Shown piece after piece: positions 50,808 to 62,235 of a stretch of 64,000 bases of DNA. The DNA is from Gossypium raimondii (Eukaryota > Streptophyta > Magnoliopsida > Malvales > Malvaceae). The DNA is taken from contig NC_068567.1 of the NCBI RefSeq assembly GCF_025698545.1, forward strand, positions 6,510,001-6,574,000, given 5' to 3'. Each line of letters opens with the position of its first letter. The first letter of the stretch is position 1. The position numbers and the translations under genes are program-made. The notes beneath the pieces were generated by a model. It was not told the origin of the DNA and made no database searches. It saw only the letters and a list, made by a program, of their open reading frames with translations.

Positions 50808-51162
50808 GGGTAAAAGTATAATGGAGATTCATATATTATGAGATAGATTATATTTGGTCTCTTTTATTAAAAAAAAGTAAATTACTCTTTGTGTGTAGGT
50901 AAAAGAACAAATTAGTCATTTGCTGTAAAAAATTTAGCTCATTTCTACTGTTAAAAACTGACGAAATGTGGCATGCTACTTACACATTATGCTGATGTAC
51001 AAGGAACAAGGACCAATCTTAAAAGTAGAAATTGATGAAATTTTTAACAAAATAATCAGTTTGCTCTTTGATCTAATGTGCATGGATTAATTTGCCCATT
51101 TTTAGTAGAGAAGTAAAATACAATTTGACTCCTAATACAAAGATCTCCATGGCATTTTTCCC
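50808..51162. mobile_element. MITE (355 bp)
   Basis: The left end GGGTAAAAGTATAATGGAGAT is matched, inverted, by the right end ATCTCCATGGCATTTTTCCC. It is flanked by 7-bp direct repeats TATTTAA (50801-50807 and 51163-51169). The inner part contains the TGACGAAATGTGGCATG phrase common in such elements. No coding sequence. Confidence 0.7.
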
Positions 51163-51169
51163 TATTTAA

Positions 51170-52316
51170 ATTATACTTTTTTTTTAAGTTGGTACTTAAA
51201 TAAAAATTATCATAAGTGGTATCTAAGTTATACTCCGTTATCTAAATTACTTCAATTGTTAAAAAATCTCTTAATCAATCGTAAAACTTTTAAATTAAAA
51301 CTTTACAATTTTTTACACTCCTTGTGATTCTTCATCCTCTTTTAATGCACTTTTTAATTGTTAGATAAATTTTCTTTGCAATACTCTTCCTATTTTATTT
51401 CTATTTAGCTTCTTCCTAGTATCTGAGTTTCATTTGTTTCATCGTAGAAGTTCAATCAATATTAACTATTTATGTAATATTTTTTAAAAATAATATAGGA
51501 GTTTTCAATATAAAAAAAAGGAATCAAAATGGAACCAAAGTTGCCGAAATCTGGGTTTTACTGTTGAAATTTTGGTTTGGATAAATTTTTAACAAATTTT
51601 AAATTTTCCGTGGCCCAAATTTTTTGCATGAAAAATAAAAGAGATGAATATTTTTATTTTTTATTTTTAAAATGTCACGTGTTGGTTGGATCATGAGAAA
51701 AAGTAGAGTTGAGCACTGTATATATTTTGGTTAAACATAATGCTAGACCAGAATCCCATCAACACGTCATGTCACATAAATTTTATTTAAATTGAATTAT
51801 TTTTATAAGCAGAACATGAAAAGTAAAAAGACACAAAAGAATATAATATAATAAAATAATTAAAAGAATTAATATGTGCATTAAACTTCTTATTATTAAT
51901 AAGTAAAATGTATCAATTTATATAATGCATTATTAAACTCGAATACATCAATATATGCATAAAATAAATAATTATACGGTGTTTATATCAGAGGTAAATC
52001 TAAGGGGTTGGCAGGGGCCCGACCTTCTTAAAATGTAAAATTACTATTTATGCTCTTAATTTTTTTAAAATTTCAAATTAGTAAAGGTAAAATTTCACTT
52101 TGGCCCTCCCTAAAATTATAAAAATTTGATTTAATCCTTTAAAAATTATAAAGATATAGACTATAAAAATTAAAATTTCATTTGCCTTTAAAAATTGTTC
52201 TAGCTTTGCCTCTGGTTTATATTGTATTAAAAAATTTTCCTTATTTTTATCATTTGCAAATGATGTAATTAACCTCAACAATATCAAATTTCCATTGCTT
52301 AATATAATGGTAAATA
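51170..52316. other. AT-rich intergenic DNA with dispersed repeat near 52000-52220
   Basis: Positions 52000-52220 carry a GGGGTTGGCAGGGGCCC ... TTTGCCTCTGG repeat seen in decayed form elsewhere in the window (about 53215-53360). No gene is supported. Confidence 0.4.
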
Positions 52317-52325
52317 TTAAAATAA

Positions 52326-53121
52326 GGGTAAACTATCAAAATAGTCACTTTTATTTATCTCATGTTACATTTTAGTCATTTATGTTTGAAATGTTACGTT
52401 TTAGTCACTTATGTTATCACGTTGTAACATTTTAGTCATTGAGCCATTAATTGCCATTAATGGTGTAATGGTAGTGATGTGGCACATTAAATCATCATTT
52501 CAAACAAAAATTTTAGATTAATTTATACAATCGATCATCATATTTTTGTTTTAAGCAATTTAATTTTTTCTTTTATGTTCTTTTAACTTTCCTTTTTTTT
52601 CTTTATTTTCTATTCTCTTTTCTTCTCCTCTGTTTTCCTCCCTTCTCCATTTATTTTAACATAAATTTTCTATGTTTTCCATTTGTTAAAACTAATTGCT
52701 ATACTTTTTTGAACAATTTAATTTTTTTTGAGCAAGCGAGCTTGTGAACTAGTTTTAACAAATAGAAAATATAGAAAACTACATTAAAAGAAATGAAGAA
52801 AGGAGGAAAACAGAGGGAGAAGCAGAAAAGAATGAAAAATAAAGAAAAAATAGTTAAAATAACATAAAAGAAAAAAAAATTAAATTACTTAAAATGAAAA
52901 AATATAGGGACAAATTATAGAATTTAACCTAAAATTTTCGTTTCAAATGATGATTTAGCGTGCCACGTCAGTTTACCGCTACACCGTTAAAGGCAATTAA
53001 TGGCTAAGTGACTAAAATGTTACAACACCATAACGTAAGTGACTAAAACGTAACATTTCAAACATAAGTGACTAAAATATAACCTAAGTCAAACAAAAGT
53101 AACTATTTTAATAGTTTGCCC
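52326..53121. mobile_element. 796-bp palindromic foldback element
   Basis: The left end GGGTAAACTATCAAAATAGTC is the near-exact inverse of the right end GACT..TTTTAATAGTTTGCCC, and the two arms stay complementary almost to the centre near 52725, through AAATGTTACGTTTTAGTCAC, TTAATTGCC and the polypyrimidine/polypurine arms. The flanks TTAAAATAA (52317-52325) and TAAAAATAA (53122-53130) form a 9-bp target duplication with one mismatch. No coding sequence. A transcript would fold into a hairpin with arms of almost 400 bp. Confidence 0.85.
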
Positions 53122-53130
53122 TAAAAATAA

Positions 53131-53559
53131 TAATTCAAAAATATCAGTATCTACCTTTTTTTAGAAAAACACTATTCTATCCCATCCTATCAAGGGTGAT
53201 GGGTCCTGATTCTCAAAAATTAAAAATTATATTTTTATCTTTAAAATATATAAAATTTTAAATTAATTCTTTAAAAATTATAAAATATTAGTTAATGTAA
53301 TGATAAAATTACATTTAAAATTTATAACTTAAATTTTTTGACTTCATCCTTGCACCCTTCTCCACCTCCACCATTTAAAAAAAACTCTTTATTTAAATCG
53401 AATTAATTCAAAATTCATGGAGTTTTGTCATCCTAAACTCACTTTGTATACTTGTTTATATCATGTATAGTTTTCATACCATTCTACAAGACTATCAAGA
53501 TGAATAAATAGAATTTTATTTTTTTATTTTTTTATTTTGTTGTGAAAAATTAAGATGTT
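53131..53559. other. AT-rich intergenic DNA
   Basis: No gene. Positions 53215-53360 resemble the dispersed repeat at 52000-52220. Confidence 0.35.
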
Positions 53560-53932
53560 AAAAGTCAAATCTCTCCCAGCTTATAGACATTAAAGTATGC
53601 TAAAGGCTTAGTCGCATAAAAAGTTTCTAACCTTTTCCACAAGGCGAATGAGGTATTCTTCATCAATACCTCTTGCAATACTCTATTAGCGAGGCATAAC
53701 TGGATCGCAGATAGGGCCTCTTCATCAAGCTCTTCTCATTTTGACTGATCTAGATTCTCGAGCTTTTTCCCGATAATGACCTTTTTCAGGCCAGTCTGAA
53801 TAGGAATTGCCATCATCTGAACTTACCACAAATTGAAATTTGTGATACCACCGAATTTCTCAATGTCAAACCTTGTTGTTTCCATCTCTGAATGGGATGA
53901 TATGCGAAAATTAAACTAGCTTTGATATCACT
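53560..53932 (-). pseudogene. Copia gag 5' fragment
   Basis: From ATG 53885 the minus strand reads METTRFDIEKFGGITNFNLW, then TAA where the family has Gln, then continues with MMAIPIQTGLKKVIIGKKLE and EELDEEALSAIQLCLANRVL to about 53565, where similarity ends. A primer site variant (TGATATCAAAGC) lies at about 53931-53919, between LTR and gag. The fragment is the first part of a Copia polyprotein and is truncated. Confidence 0.75.
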
Positions 53933-54371
53933 TGTTGAGGATCGACCCGATTAAGCAACGAATAGTAAAAATAGTGGAAGAAATTGAAAATTTGAACACA
54001 CAAATTTAACGTGAAAAAATCCCTCCAAAGAGGATAGAAAACTACGAGCAAAGATAAATTTACTATAATGGAAAAAGAACGAAAAATACAAAGATGGAGA
54101 TAAAAACTAAACCCCAAAACCCCCAAAAAACCCCTCAAAATATAAACACAAAATTCTTCAAAAGTGTTATGAGTTCTAATCTCTAAGGAGTGTATTTTCT
54201 AAGGTTGTAAAAGAGCCTATTTATAGGCTAAATTTGTAGGTCAAATAAATTATGTTAAGAAATGTTAAATATATTATATTAATAAATATTAAATCTTCTA
54301 GAAAGAAAATATATTTTGTTTAACTTAACTTGCAAGCAATCTCTTAGAATTTGGGTCACACAACTCTAACA
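53933..54371 (-). mobile_element. Copia LTR (439 bp)
   Basis: On the minus strand it starts TGTTAGAGTTGTGTGACC at 54371 and ends TCCTCAACA at 53933, directly followed by the primer site and gag start. The mirrored short ends TGTTAG and CAACA fit a Copia LTR. The 3' LTR and most of the interior are missing. Confidence 0.75.
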
Positions 54372-54898
54372 ATAACTATTTATATACTTAATATTTTAAC
54401 GATCCAACCGCTATATTTCATGGTCTATTTATGTAGATTATGCACGTCAAATTTAATGTAAAGTTAAAACTTATAACTATTTGTTTTATGTAAAAAAACT
54501 CATTGTTGAATATATATTAATATATAGAGTATTCAATATGATAGAGATATTTGATCAGTTCTAAAATTTATATGTATGACAAATACAATTATATTGATAA
54601 ATTCAATTAGTTTATACGTTATGTAAGTGGAGCCCTCCTATGGACTTATACATAATTATTTATTACACCAAGTAATTTTTTTCTCAAATATGAAACTTTC
54701 ATGTTTAGATAGATATAATAGAGATATTTGACCAGTTCAAAAATTTATATACATGACAAATACAATTTTACTAATAAATTCAATTAGTTTTTACATTATG
54801 TAAGTGGGCCCCTCTAATGGACTTATACATAATTATTTATTACCCCTTGTATTTTTTTTCTCAAATATGAAACTTTCACATCCCAACTACTAGTATTG
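54372..54898. repeat. 177-bp tandem duplication
   Basis: Unit 1 begins ATAGAGATATTTGATCAG at 54541 and unit 2 begins ATAGAGATATTTGACCAG at 54718; both run through CAATTAGTTT and TGGACTTATACATAATTA to CAAATATGAAACTTTCA. Unit 2 ends at about 54879. No gene in this stretch. Confidence 0.85.
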
Positions 54899-55371
54899 AA
54901 GTATTTCAATTAGTATTTGCCCCGGGGGTTCACAGAGTGGAAACGCCTCAGATGGTGGAGAGAGTACGTACCTGAATGGTGTGCAAATAATTAATCGAGG
55001 AAGATATGCACAATGTGGATTGAACCACCAACCAAGGCATAACTAGCCTTTTCAAGGAAACATGGTACCACTTGGGTAGCTCATGATTAATTATTTGCAA
55101 ACCAGAAAAACTCACCTCACCCCCACGATTTTTGGTCATCAAAGACCCAAAAACTTCCGACGAACTAGATTGAGTTTGAGAAGAAGACATCACAAACAAC
55201 AAAGCAAAAACAATAAAGGAAAGACTCTTACCTTGAGAATAAACTTGAGAGAACAATAAAAGAAATTATGTGAAACCAAGAGGACTTTAGCAAAAGAATA
55301 GTGAAAGCAAAGCAGCAAAATAACAACACAAGAAATAAACATATGAAGAATAAGAGAAGGGTTTTTATGGA
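54899..55371 (-). other. possible gene 5' fragment next to the CACTA insertion
   Basis: The minus strand has a gene-like start: CT-rich leader, CAAG|GTAAG-type donor near 55228, and ATG 55198 (MSSSQTQSSSSEVFGSLMTK), followed by a GTGAG-type donor near 55120. I do not recognise the product and no downstream exons are seen. The CACTA left end lies about 170 bp upstream of the ATG. Confidence 0.25.
55369..55371. repeat. 3-bp target-site duplication, left copy
   Basis: GGA directly precedes CACTACACC and is repeated after the other end at 63222-63224, as expected for CACTA elements. Confidence 0.85.
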
Positions 55372-56038
55372 CACTACACCAAAATAGGTCTTTAGCGGCG
55401 CTTTTTATTGCCACTAAAGCTGTTTGCGGCGCTTGTGGAAGCACCGCAAAAAAGGCCACTAGCGAAAACGTCGCTAACGTTTGCAGCATTTACAAACAAA
55501 AACGCCGCTAAAGATCATGTTCTTTAGCAGCGTTTTTTCCTAAGCGCCGCTAAAGATAATGTTCTTTAACAGCGTTTTTTTCTAAGCGCCGCTAAAGAAC
55601 GCCGCTAAAGAACATGATCTTTAGCGGCGTTTTCTACAAAGCGCCGCTAAAGGACATGATCTTTAGTGGCGTTAGTGAATATGCGTCGCTAAAGAACATG
55701 TTCTTTAACGGCGCTTTGTAGAAAACACTGCTAAAGATCATGTTTTTTAGCGCGCTTTTTTTTACAAACGCCGCTAAAGAACATATTCTTTAGCGGCGTT
55801 TTTGTACAAAAACGCCACTATTTTTGGGATTTTTTTATATTAAATTTTTCATTTTTTCAGCCCTCTTGTAGCAACAAATCAAAAGCAACCAGATCTAAAC
55901 CAGCCAAAAGCAATAAATTTATATATTATTTCAAATTAAACGAATAAAATAATATTAATATCAATAAATAAAAGTGAATTCATATTATTTTTCCAAAAAT
56001 GTTAAATGTTAAAATGATAAAAATATTTATGCAATACA

Positions 56039-57785
56039 CTATGACGGCGGAAGTTGCGACTGAAACATCTTCATCATACTTTGAAGCTGCTGCTGGAGTT
56101 CGTCGTACTTTCTGCTCTGCTCTACTTCTATCGATGCAGCATCAGCTTTAAGTTGTAGCTGGAGTTCTTCATATTTCTTTTGAACCTCTGCTTCTCTCGC
56201 TGCAGCCTCCGCTTCCCTCGCTGCCACCTCTGCTTTAAGTTGTAGCTAGAGTTCTTCATATTTCCTTTGAACCTCAACTGTGGTCGCTTGCATCTGAGCC
56301 ATCTGGTCTTTTAACCTCTAAACTCCAGCTTGAGCCTGACTCCCCGAAGCCATGTATTGCTGCGAGCTGGATCCAAAATATTGGGTTAAGCTAACAAAAG
56401 ATCCTTGAAATCGAACTCGACCATACTTTTCAGGACCCAAAACTTCAGTAATAACCCGGTTATCAATGTCTTCAGGATGAACAGAACTATCACTAGAAGC
56501 AATCGCTTCGTACTCCGCCTTTTATCCTTTAGTTTTTCCTAATAAATAAATCACATAGTTAAGAACGCAATATATATTAAAAAACATATGCAACATAACA
56601 ATAGTCGCATTACAAGCAATGAATTAAACCATTAGAAAATAAACACTATAAATAACTAAAACAAGTCAAATCATATTAAGTAAACGTACTATTATTTCAC
56701 CGGCTTCAGGAGTCATGGGAGATCCATCTTTCTTCCTATGTGTAATTTCAAAAAGTTGAAGGCATCCAACTTTTTGACCGGATGACAGTTCCTACAATAT
56801 AGTAGTAAAAATATTATTTAATGGAAAGTTATACATATTTGACAATATTAAAAAATTAAAAATACCTCCGCCTCAGCTACACATGCAAAACTTCTCGACC
56901 CGGCTGTGTGAGTGAATTTTGTTTCTGCCTGCTGCTTTTTCCAACTTGTTCACGATCCTACGTTATGAAATTTTTAGTACGTAAATAGTAAATACTATAA
57001 ACCAAAATAATTACAATAGTTTGGAAGTACGTTATACCTCGCCTTTTTTCGAATGCCAAAATCTAACCGCATCTTCTTATTGGTACCTCAAAATACTCGG
57101 CGGGACATTTTGCAATTTCTCATCGAGGGTTGTTTTTGTCTTATAATAAATTTTCTTCAAAGTACTTTTATTGTCTCTCCATCTTTTTTCCCAATGCTTT
57201 CTTTACATAAGCATCTGAGACCTCTAAAGCAAACCTCGCCTACAAAAAACACAAGTTAATAAAGTAAATATAAATGAAACTATTTCCCAAGCATTACAGA
57301 TGACATTAACATTTTGTTACCTTAATATTATCGAGGGCTTGGTTTTTGTTGCTATCGGGCATTTGATGCCACTCGTAGTTGATAGGCAACATATTCGCAT
57401 TTCGTGCTAAAATGCCCATGTATCCTGCTAAAAGTCGAGCTTCTAATCCAACAGGCTGACCAAAACTATTTCGTCCAACTTTGACACGCTCGACTGGATC
57501 TAACTCGTATAACTCTCTAAGTAGCGTACGTCCTCGACCTCTGCGCGTCCCACCATTTTCAGCTACAAATGGTATATTATAATATAAGAATTTGAAAAAT
57601 GAATCAATTATAAGTCAACACACATGTAAATTAAATGTAAAATTACTTTGAACTTCTGTAGGATCCTCAGGTGTAATCAGAACATTCGAAGATCCAATTA
57701 CTGTCTGTTGTTCAGTACTATTTGTTTCTGTCGAGTTTGGATCATTTTAAACAATGCTTCCCCTTAGAATTTTTCTTCTAGGCAT
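56039..57785 (-). pseudogene. CACTA second gene (TNPA-like, Ptta/En/Spm family), broken
   Basis: It starts at ATG 57785 (MPRRKILRGSIV) and meets TAA at the next codon, where the family has Gln. Further pieces: about 57565-57320 (GRGRTLLRELYELDPVERVK, LEARLLAGYMG), 57240-57040 (RFALEVSDAYVKKALGKK, then a shift of frame and another stop), 56960-56865 (RSFACVAEAE), 56800-56700 (ELSSGQKVGCLQLFEITHRKK), and a last exon from about 56540 to the stop at 56039 with GSSSQQYMASGSQAQ and a Glu/Ala/Gln-rich coiled coil. The protein normally binds the subterminal repeats. Several stops and a frameshift make this copy inactive. Confidence 0.82.
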
Positions 57786-57935
57786 TTTATCTGCAATACA
57801 CATAAAATAGTTGAAAACTTAATAACTAATTACAACAATAACAGCACATATAAAATAGTTGAAATATATAATAAGACCAAGATTTAAATTATGATATTAC
57901 ATATAATTAAACAATCGTAAAATCTTACTACATCA

Positions 57936-58563
57936 TTATTCGTAAATATCTTCATCCGTATCCTGACGAACCCATTGAAATTGTGCACTAGTACTAGGGA
58001 TATTATCATTTAAGTTTTGTTCTGGAAAGGGCAAAGTTTCTGATCTGTCGTCGATGTTATCTCTACTTCCACTGCCCATGTCAAACAAGTCTCTAGGGAT
58101 GTTACGGAGTACAACGTACCAACCCTCATTAGTTGGATCTTTTGAGTAAAAAACTTGTTTGACTTGAGATGAGAATACATACGGCTCATCTATCAGTTGT
58201 TGTCCTGTGTGAATTAATCGGTCAAAGTTCACCATTGTAAAACCAAATTGATCTTGCTTAATTCCACGAGCAGTATTAACATCGGCCCAATCACCTCGAA
58301 ATAAGACAACTTTCCATTTGCCGTAGTAATCCAACTCAATTATGTCAGTAAGAAGTCTGAAATATTCCACATTTCCCTCGACAGGATTATTGTCCCTAGC
58401 ACTAGCATAACTTGTAATTGCAGAATTAACAACTATTCCACAATTTTGCATTCTCCTCAACCTCTCGCGATATTTTGTATGAAATCTGAATCCGTTGATG
58501 AGGAACGCACTATATCTTTTAACCACTCGATTTGGACCTTGGGAGAGCCATTTAACTTCGTCG
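57936..58563 (-). pseudogene. 3' end of CACTA transposase TNPD (DUF4216 region)
   Basis: An open frame of about 208 codons reads NDEVKWLSQGPNRVVKRY, FLINGFRFHTKYRERLRR, YFRLLTDIIELDYYGKWKVV, FRGDWADVNTARGIKQDQFG and QVFYSKDPTNEGWYVVL, ending at TAA 57936. This is the C-terminal DUF4216 region of plant CACTA transposases. The upstream transposase core is missing: at 58563 the coding sequence gives way to TTATGTAAG repeats. Confidence 0.88.
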
Positions 58564-59110
58564 TTTACGTTATTTAAGTTATGTAAGTTATTTAATTTAT
58601 GTAAGTTATGTAAGTTATTTAATTTATGTAAGCTATTTAGAAAAAATTATGTAAGTTATGTACTAAGTTATGTATTATGTAAATAATGTAAGTTAGGAAG
58701 GTTATGTATTATATAAGTTATTTAAGTTATGTAAGTTATGCAAGTTAGGAAGGTTATGTATTATGTAAGTTATTTAAGTTATGTAAGTTATTTAAGTTAT
58801 TTAATTTATGTAAGTTATGTAAGTTATTTAATTTATGTAAGCTATTTAGAAAAAATTATGTAAGTTATGTACTAAGTTATGTATTATGTAAGTTATGTAA
58901 TTTATATAAGTTATGCAAGTTTATATATAAGTTTATATATTGTATGTTATTTAAGTTATGTATTATGTAAGTTTATATATAAGTTATGATATGATTGATA
59001 AATTTTAGTTATGTAAGTTATGCTATGATTTATAAATTTTGAAAAAATATAGATTTTAAAATATATATTAAAATGTATATAAATATTTATAAGTTATGTA
59101 AGTTATATAA
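58564..59110. repeat. TTATGTAAG-type minisatellite
   Basis: Imperfect short repeats of TTATGTAAG, TTATTTAAG and TTAATTTATGTAAG run from the TNPD breakpoint to about 58980, fading to 59110. A longer segment including AGCTATTTAGAAAAAATTATG occurs at 58631 and again at 58840, a 209-bp higher-order duplication. Confidence 0.85.
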
Positions 59111-60899
59111 TTTAAAACTTGTTTACTAATAAATTTGAAATATAGGTTATATATCCAATTTACATTTATTCGATAAATTATAAAAATTATTATTAATAAA
59201 ATTGGAATATAGGTTATATGTCCATATTAATATATGTTATATATTAAAAAGATTTTGTCTTATAATATATGAGTAATATTTGTGTCCCAAATTGATTGCG
59301 TTTTTTGCTGCAAAAACAGATGAGAAGGTACAATCTAATTAGCTGCAAAAACCAATTAAAATCCTTTATATCCTAAATCCAAAACCATTTAAATTACAAA
59401 ACCTAAATTATGTTTTGTAAACTTATGCATTATTTAATCATTTGAAATATATAATTACAACGAACCCAAATCAAATATGAACCTGAAACAAATTTACATG
59501 AACTAAAAACTTTAAATCAATTCAGTTCACAATTGCAATTATATTTGATTTCAATTTGGATCTTTACAAACCATGAGAATACTGTATAATATTTGCAATT
59601 ATATTCCATAACAGAAATTAATTCAAACACTTAGTAGAAAGATGGAGCAAAAAATATCTTGAAGACCAGAACAATAACCAGAAATAAATACAATAAGCAG
59701 CAACATTAACCACAACGTGCAGCAAAAAAAGAACTTGCAACAACATTAACCCTTAACATTAACCAGCAACATTAAGTAGAACTTCCAGCAAAAAAGAACT
59801 TGCAGCAACATTAACCAAATACCAAATTAAAACAGTCCTAACTACAAATATACCAATTATAAAAACAGTCCAAAATCACATGTAAATTTATAAAACGATA
59901 ATACAAATAAAATAAAGGATAAACTAACCTTCTGGTTATCTACCATTTCTATGTATTGCTTCAAACCAGTGAGAGGTACCAAATTTGCAGACTAGATTGC
60001 CAAAACTAAATTGCTGCAACCAAAGGAAAGAAAAAATTAACTAAGAAAAAACTAAACTTGTTCAACTTCATAAAATAATTACAAATTTACATGAACTTAA
60101 GTGAATAATCAACTGTCAAATTATCTAAATCAAAATATTATAATAGCGTATTTTATATATAAAATTTTCTTAAATTTAGTACTGATTAAACCTAAATAGA
60201 AAGAAAAAACATACGTCCTGACTCCTTCAAACAAAAACAATTAGAAATACAAAACAAGGTTTAGAATATGCTGCGAAATCGTTTTTAATTTCGAAATTAA
60301 CTTTAACCACAAACAAATTAAAAATATATATACATACAAAAATTACTTAGGCATTCGAAAGCATACAATTTATTGTCAAAATGTATGATAGTTACTGCTT
60401 AAAACCCTAAACAAAATAAATTGGTAAAGCTAGAATTAAGAGAGCCGAATTTCATACCTTTACGAAGACGGAGAGAAAGTAAATCGGGCCGGATGTGATT
60501 CCACGATACTAAAAAATGATACTGTTTTATGTGTTCGGCAACCCTAAATCCATGGATGAAATGGAATGTTAACGATATTGAACCCTAAACACGAAAAAAA
60601 GAGGGAAATCAAATCGGTTCGTGCTTACCCCAAAAACTATTCCACTGTTCGTCTTCCTCTAAATGCTGTGAAGAATTGAACGCACTCTATCGAAGAAATG
60701 AAGAACCGAATAAACTAAATGACTCCGTCAATGTCTGGAATTAGGGGAGTGGAGGAGATTTCGAAAGGAAATTAGGGATTTGGAAGGGAAGGGAAGGAAG
60801 GCGAGTTTAGGTCGGATGCGGGTTTTAGGGTTCGAAAAGGAAAAATATGTGGCCAAGCGAGCAGCGATGTTACGAATAATGAGCTGTTCCTCAAACGAA
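59111..60899. other. AT-rich CACTA interior and probable TNPD 5' leader
   Basis: No coding sequence remains. Positions 60440-60840 have more balanced composition, with GA-rich stretches (GGAAGGGAAGGGAAGGAAGG near 60785) that look like a 5' leader and promoter of the lost transposase gene on the minus strand. Confidence 0.4.
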
Positions 60900-61689
60900 A
60901 TGGCGACGTTCTGAACATTTTGTAATACACATTTGTGGCGTTTTCATACTAAACGCCGCTAAAGCTTATAGTTTGCGGCGTTTTAAATAAACACGCCACT
61001 AAAGAGTTCAAATCATTTAAGAAAATGACGCCATTTTTGTACACATAAACATTTATGGATTTGCAGCGTTTCTATAAAAAAACGCCATGATTGAATACCT
61101 TTTGTGGCGTTTTCCAAAAAAACGCCACTAAAATTCAAATTCATGTAACGAAACGGCGACGTTCTGAACATTTTGTAATACACATTTGTGGCGTTTTCGT
61201 ACTAAACGCCGCTAAAGCTTACAGTTTGCGTCGTTTTAAATAAAAACGCCACTAAAGAGTTCAAATCATTTAAGAAAACGATGCCGTTTTCGTACACACA
61301 AACATTTATGGATTTGCGGTGTTTCTATAAAAACGCCACTATTGCATACCTTCTGTGGCGTTTTTCATAAAAACGCCACTAAAATTCAAATTCCTGTGGC
61401 CAAACGGCGCCATTTTACATAATTTTAAACACATTTTTGCGGCGTTTCTGGCCCAAACGCCACTACTATAAATAATTTCCAAATATTTAATAATTTAAAA
61501 AAATTAAAATATCATACAACAATATGACAATATTATTTTTAATTCTATTAAATGGGAAATTTGATTTTTAGTGATGGTATTTTTATTAAAATTTAAGGTA
61601 GGAACTTAATCCATAGATAGTGTTTGTATTTTTCTAAAACATCAATTTAAAAATTTAAATTCGGTGAAGTCAAGTTGTAATTTTCAAAA

Positions 61690-62235
61690 ATACTAAATAA
61701 CCTAAACCCTAAACCACAACCCCTATCCTGAAAACCATCAACCGTAAACTCTATTCCTTAGACATTAAACCCTAAACCCTTAACCCTTAACACTAAACCA
61801 TTAACCCTAAATTGACCTAGACCTTCTTATCCCTTCAACCCTAAATCTTAAACCTATAAATCATAAACCATGACCCTTAACCCCTAACACCTACACCCTA
61901 AGCCTCAACCTCAAATGATAAACCACAAACCATAATACATAACCCTTAACCATATCCCCTAAACCTTCAATCATAAAACATTAACTATAAACCCCTAAAC
62001 CCCTAACCCTTAACCCTAAACACTTAAACCTTAGACCCTAACCATTGCACCATAATCCCTAAACCCTTAACTCAGCCATATTCCTTAAACCTTGAATCAT
62101 AGAACATATATAAACCCTAAATCCTAAACCCTAAATCATAAAACATATATAAACTATAAACCTTAAACCTTAAACCTCAACCCTTAAACAATAAACAATA
62201 AACCGTAAGGCCTAAATCCATAATCCCTAAACCGC
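61690..62235. repeat. degenerate telomere-like tract inside the CACTA
   Basis: About 540 bp made mainly of CCCTAAA-derived units: AACCCTAAACC, ACCCTTAACCC, AACCATAAACC and similar. The plant telomere repeat is CCCTAAA on this strand. It separates two blocks of subterminal repeats. Confidence 0.8.

Noticed and set aside
61690..62235. A true chromosome end
   Set aside because: The tract is degenerate, internal to a CACTA element and followed by its subterminal repeats and right end.
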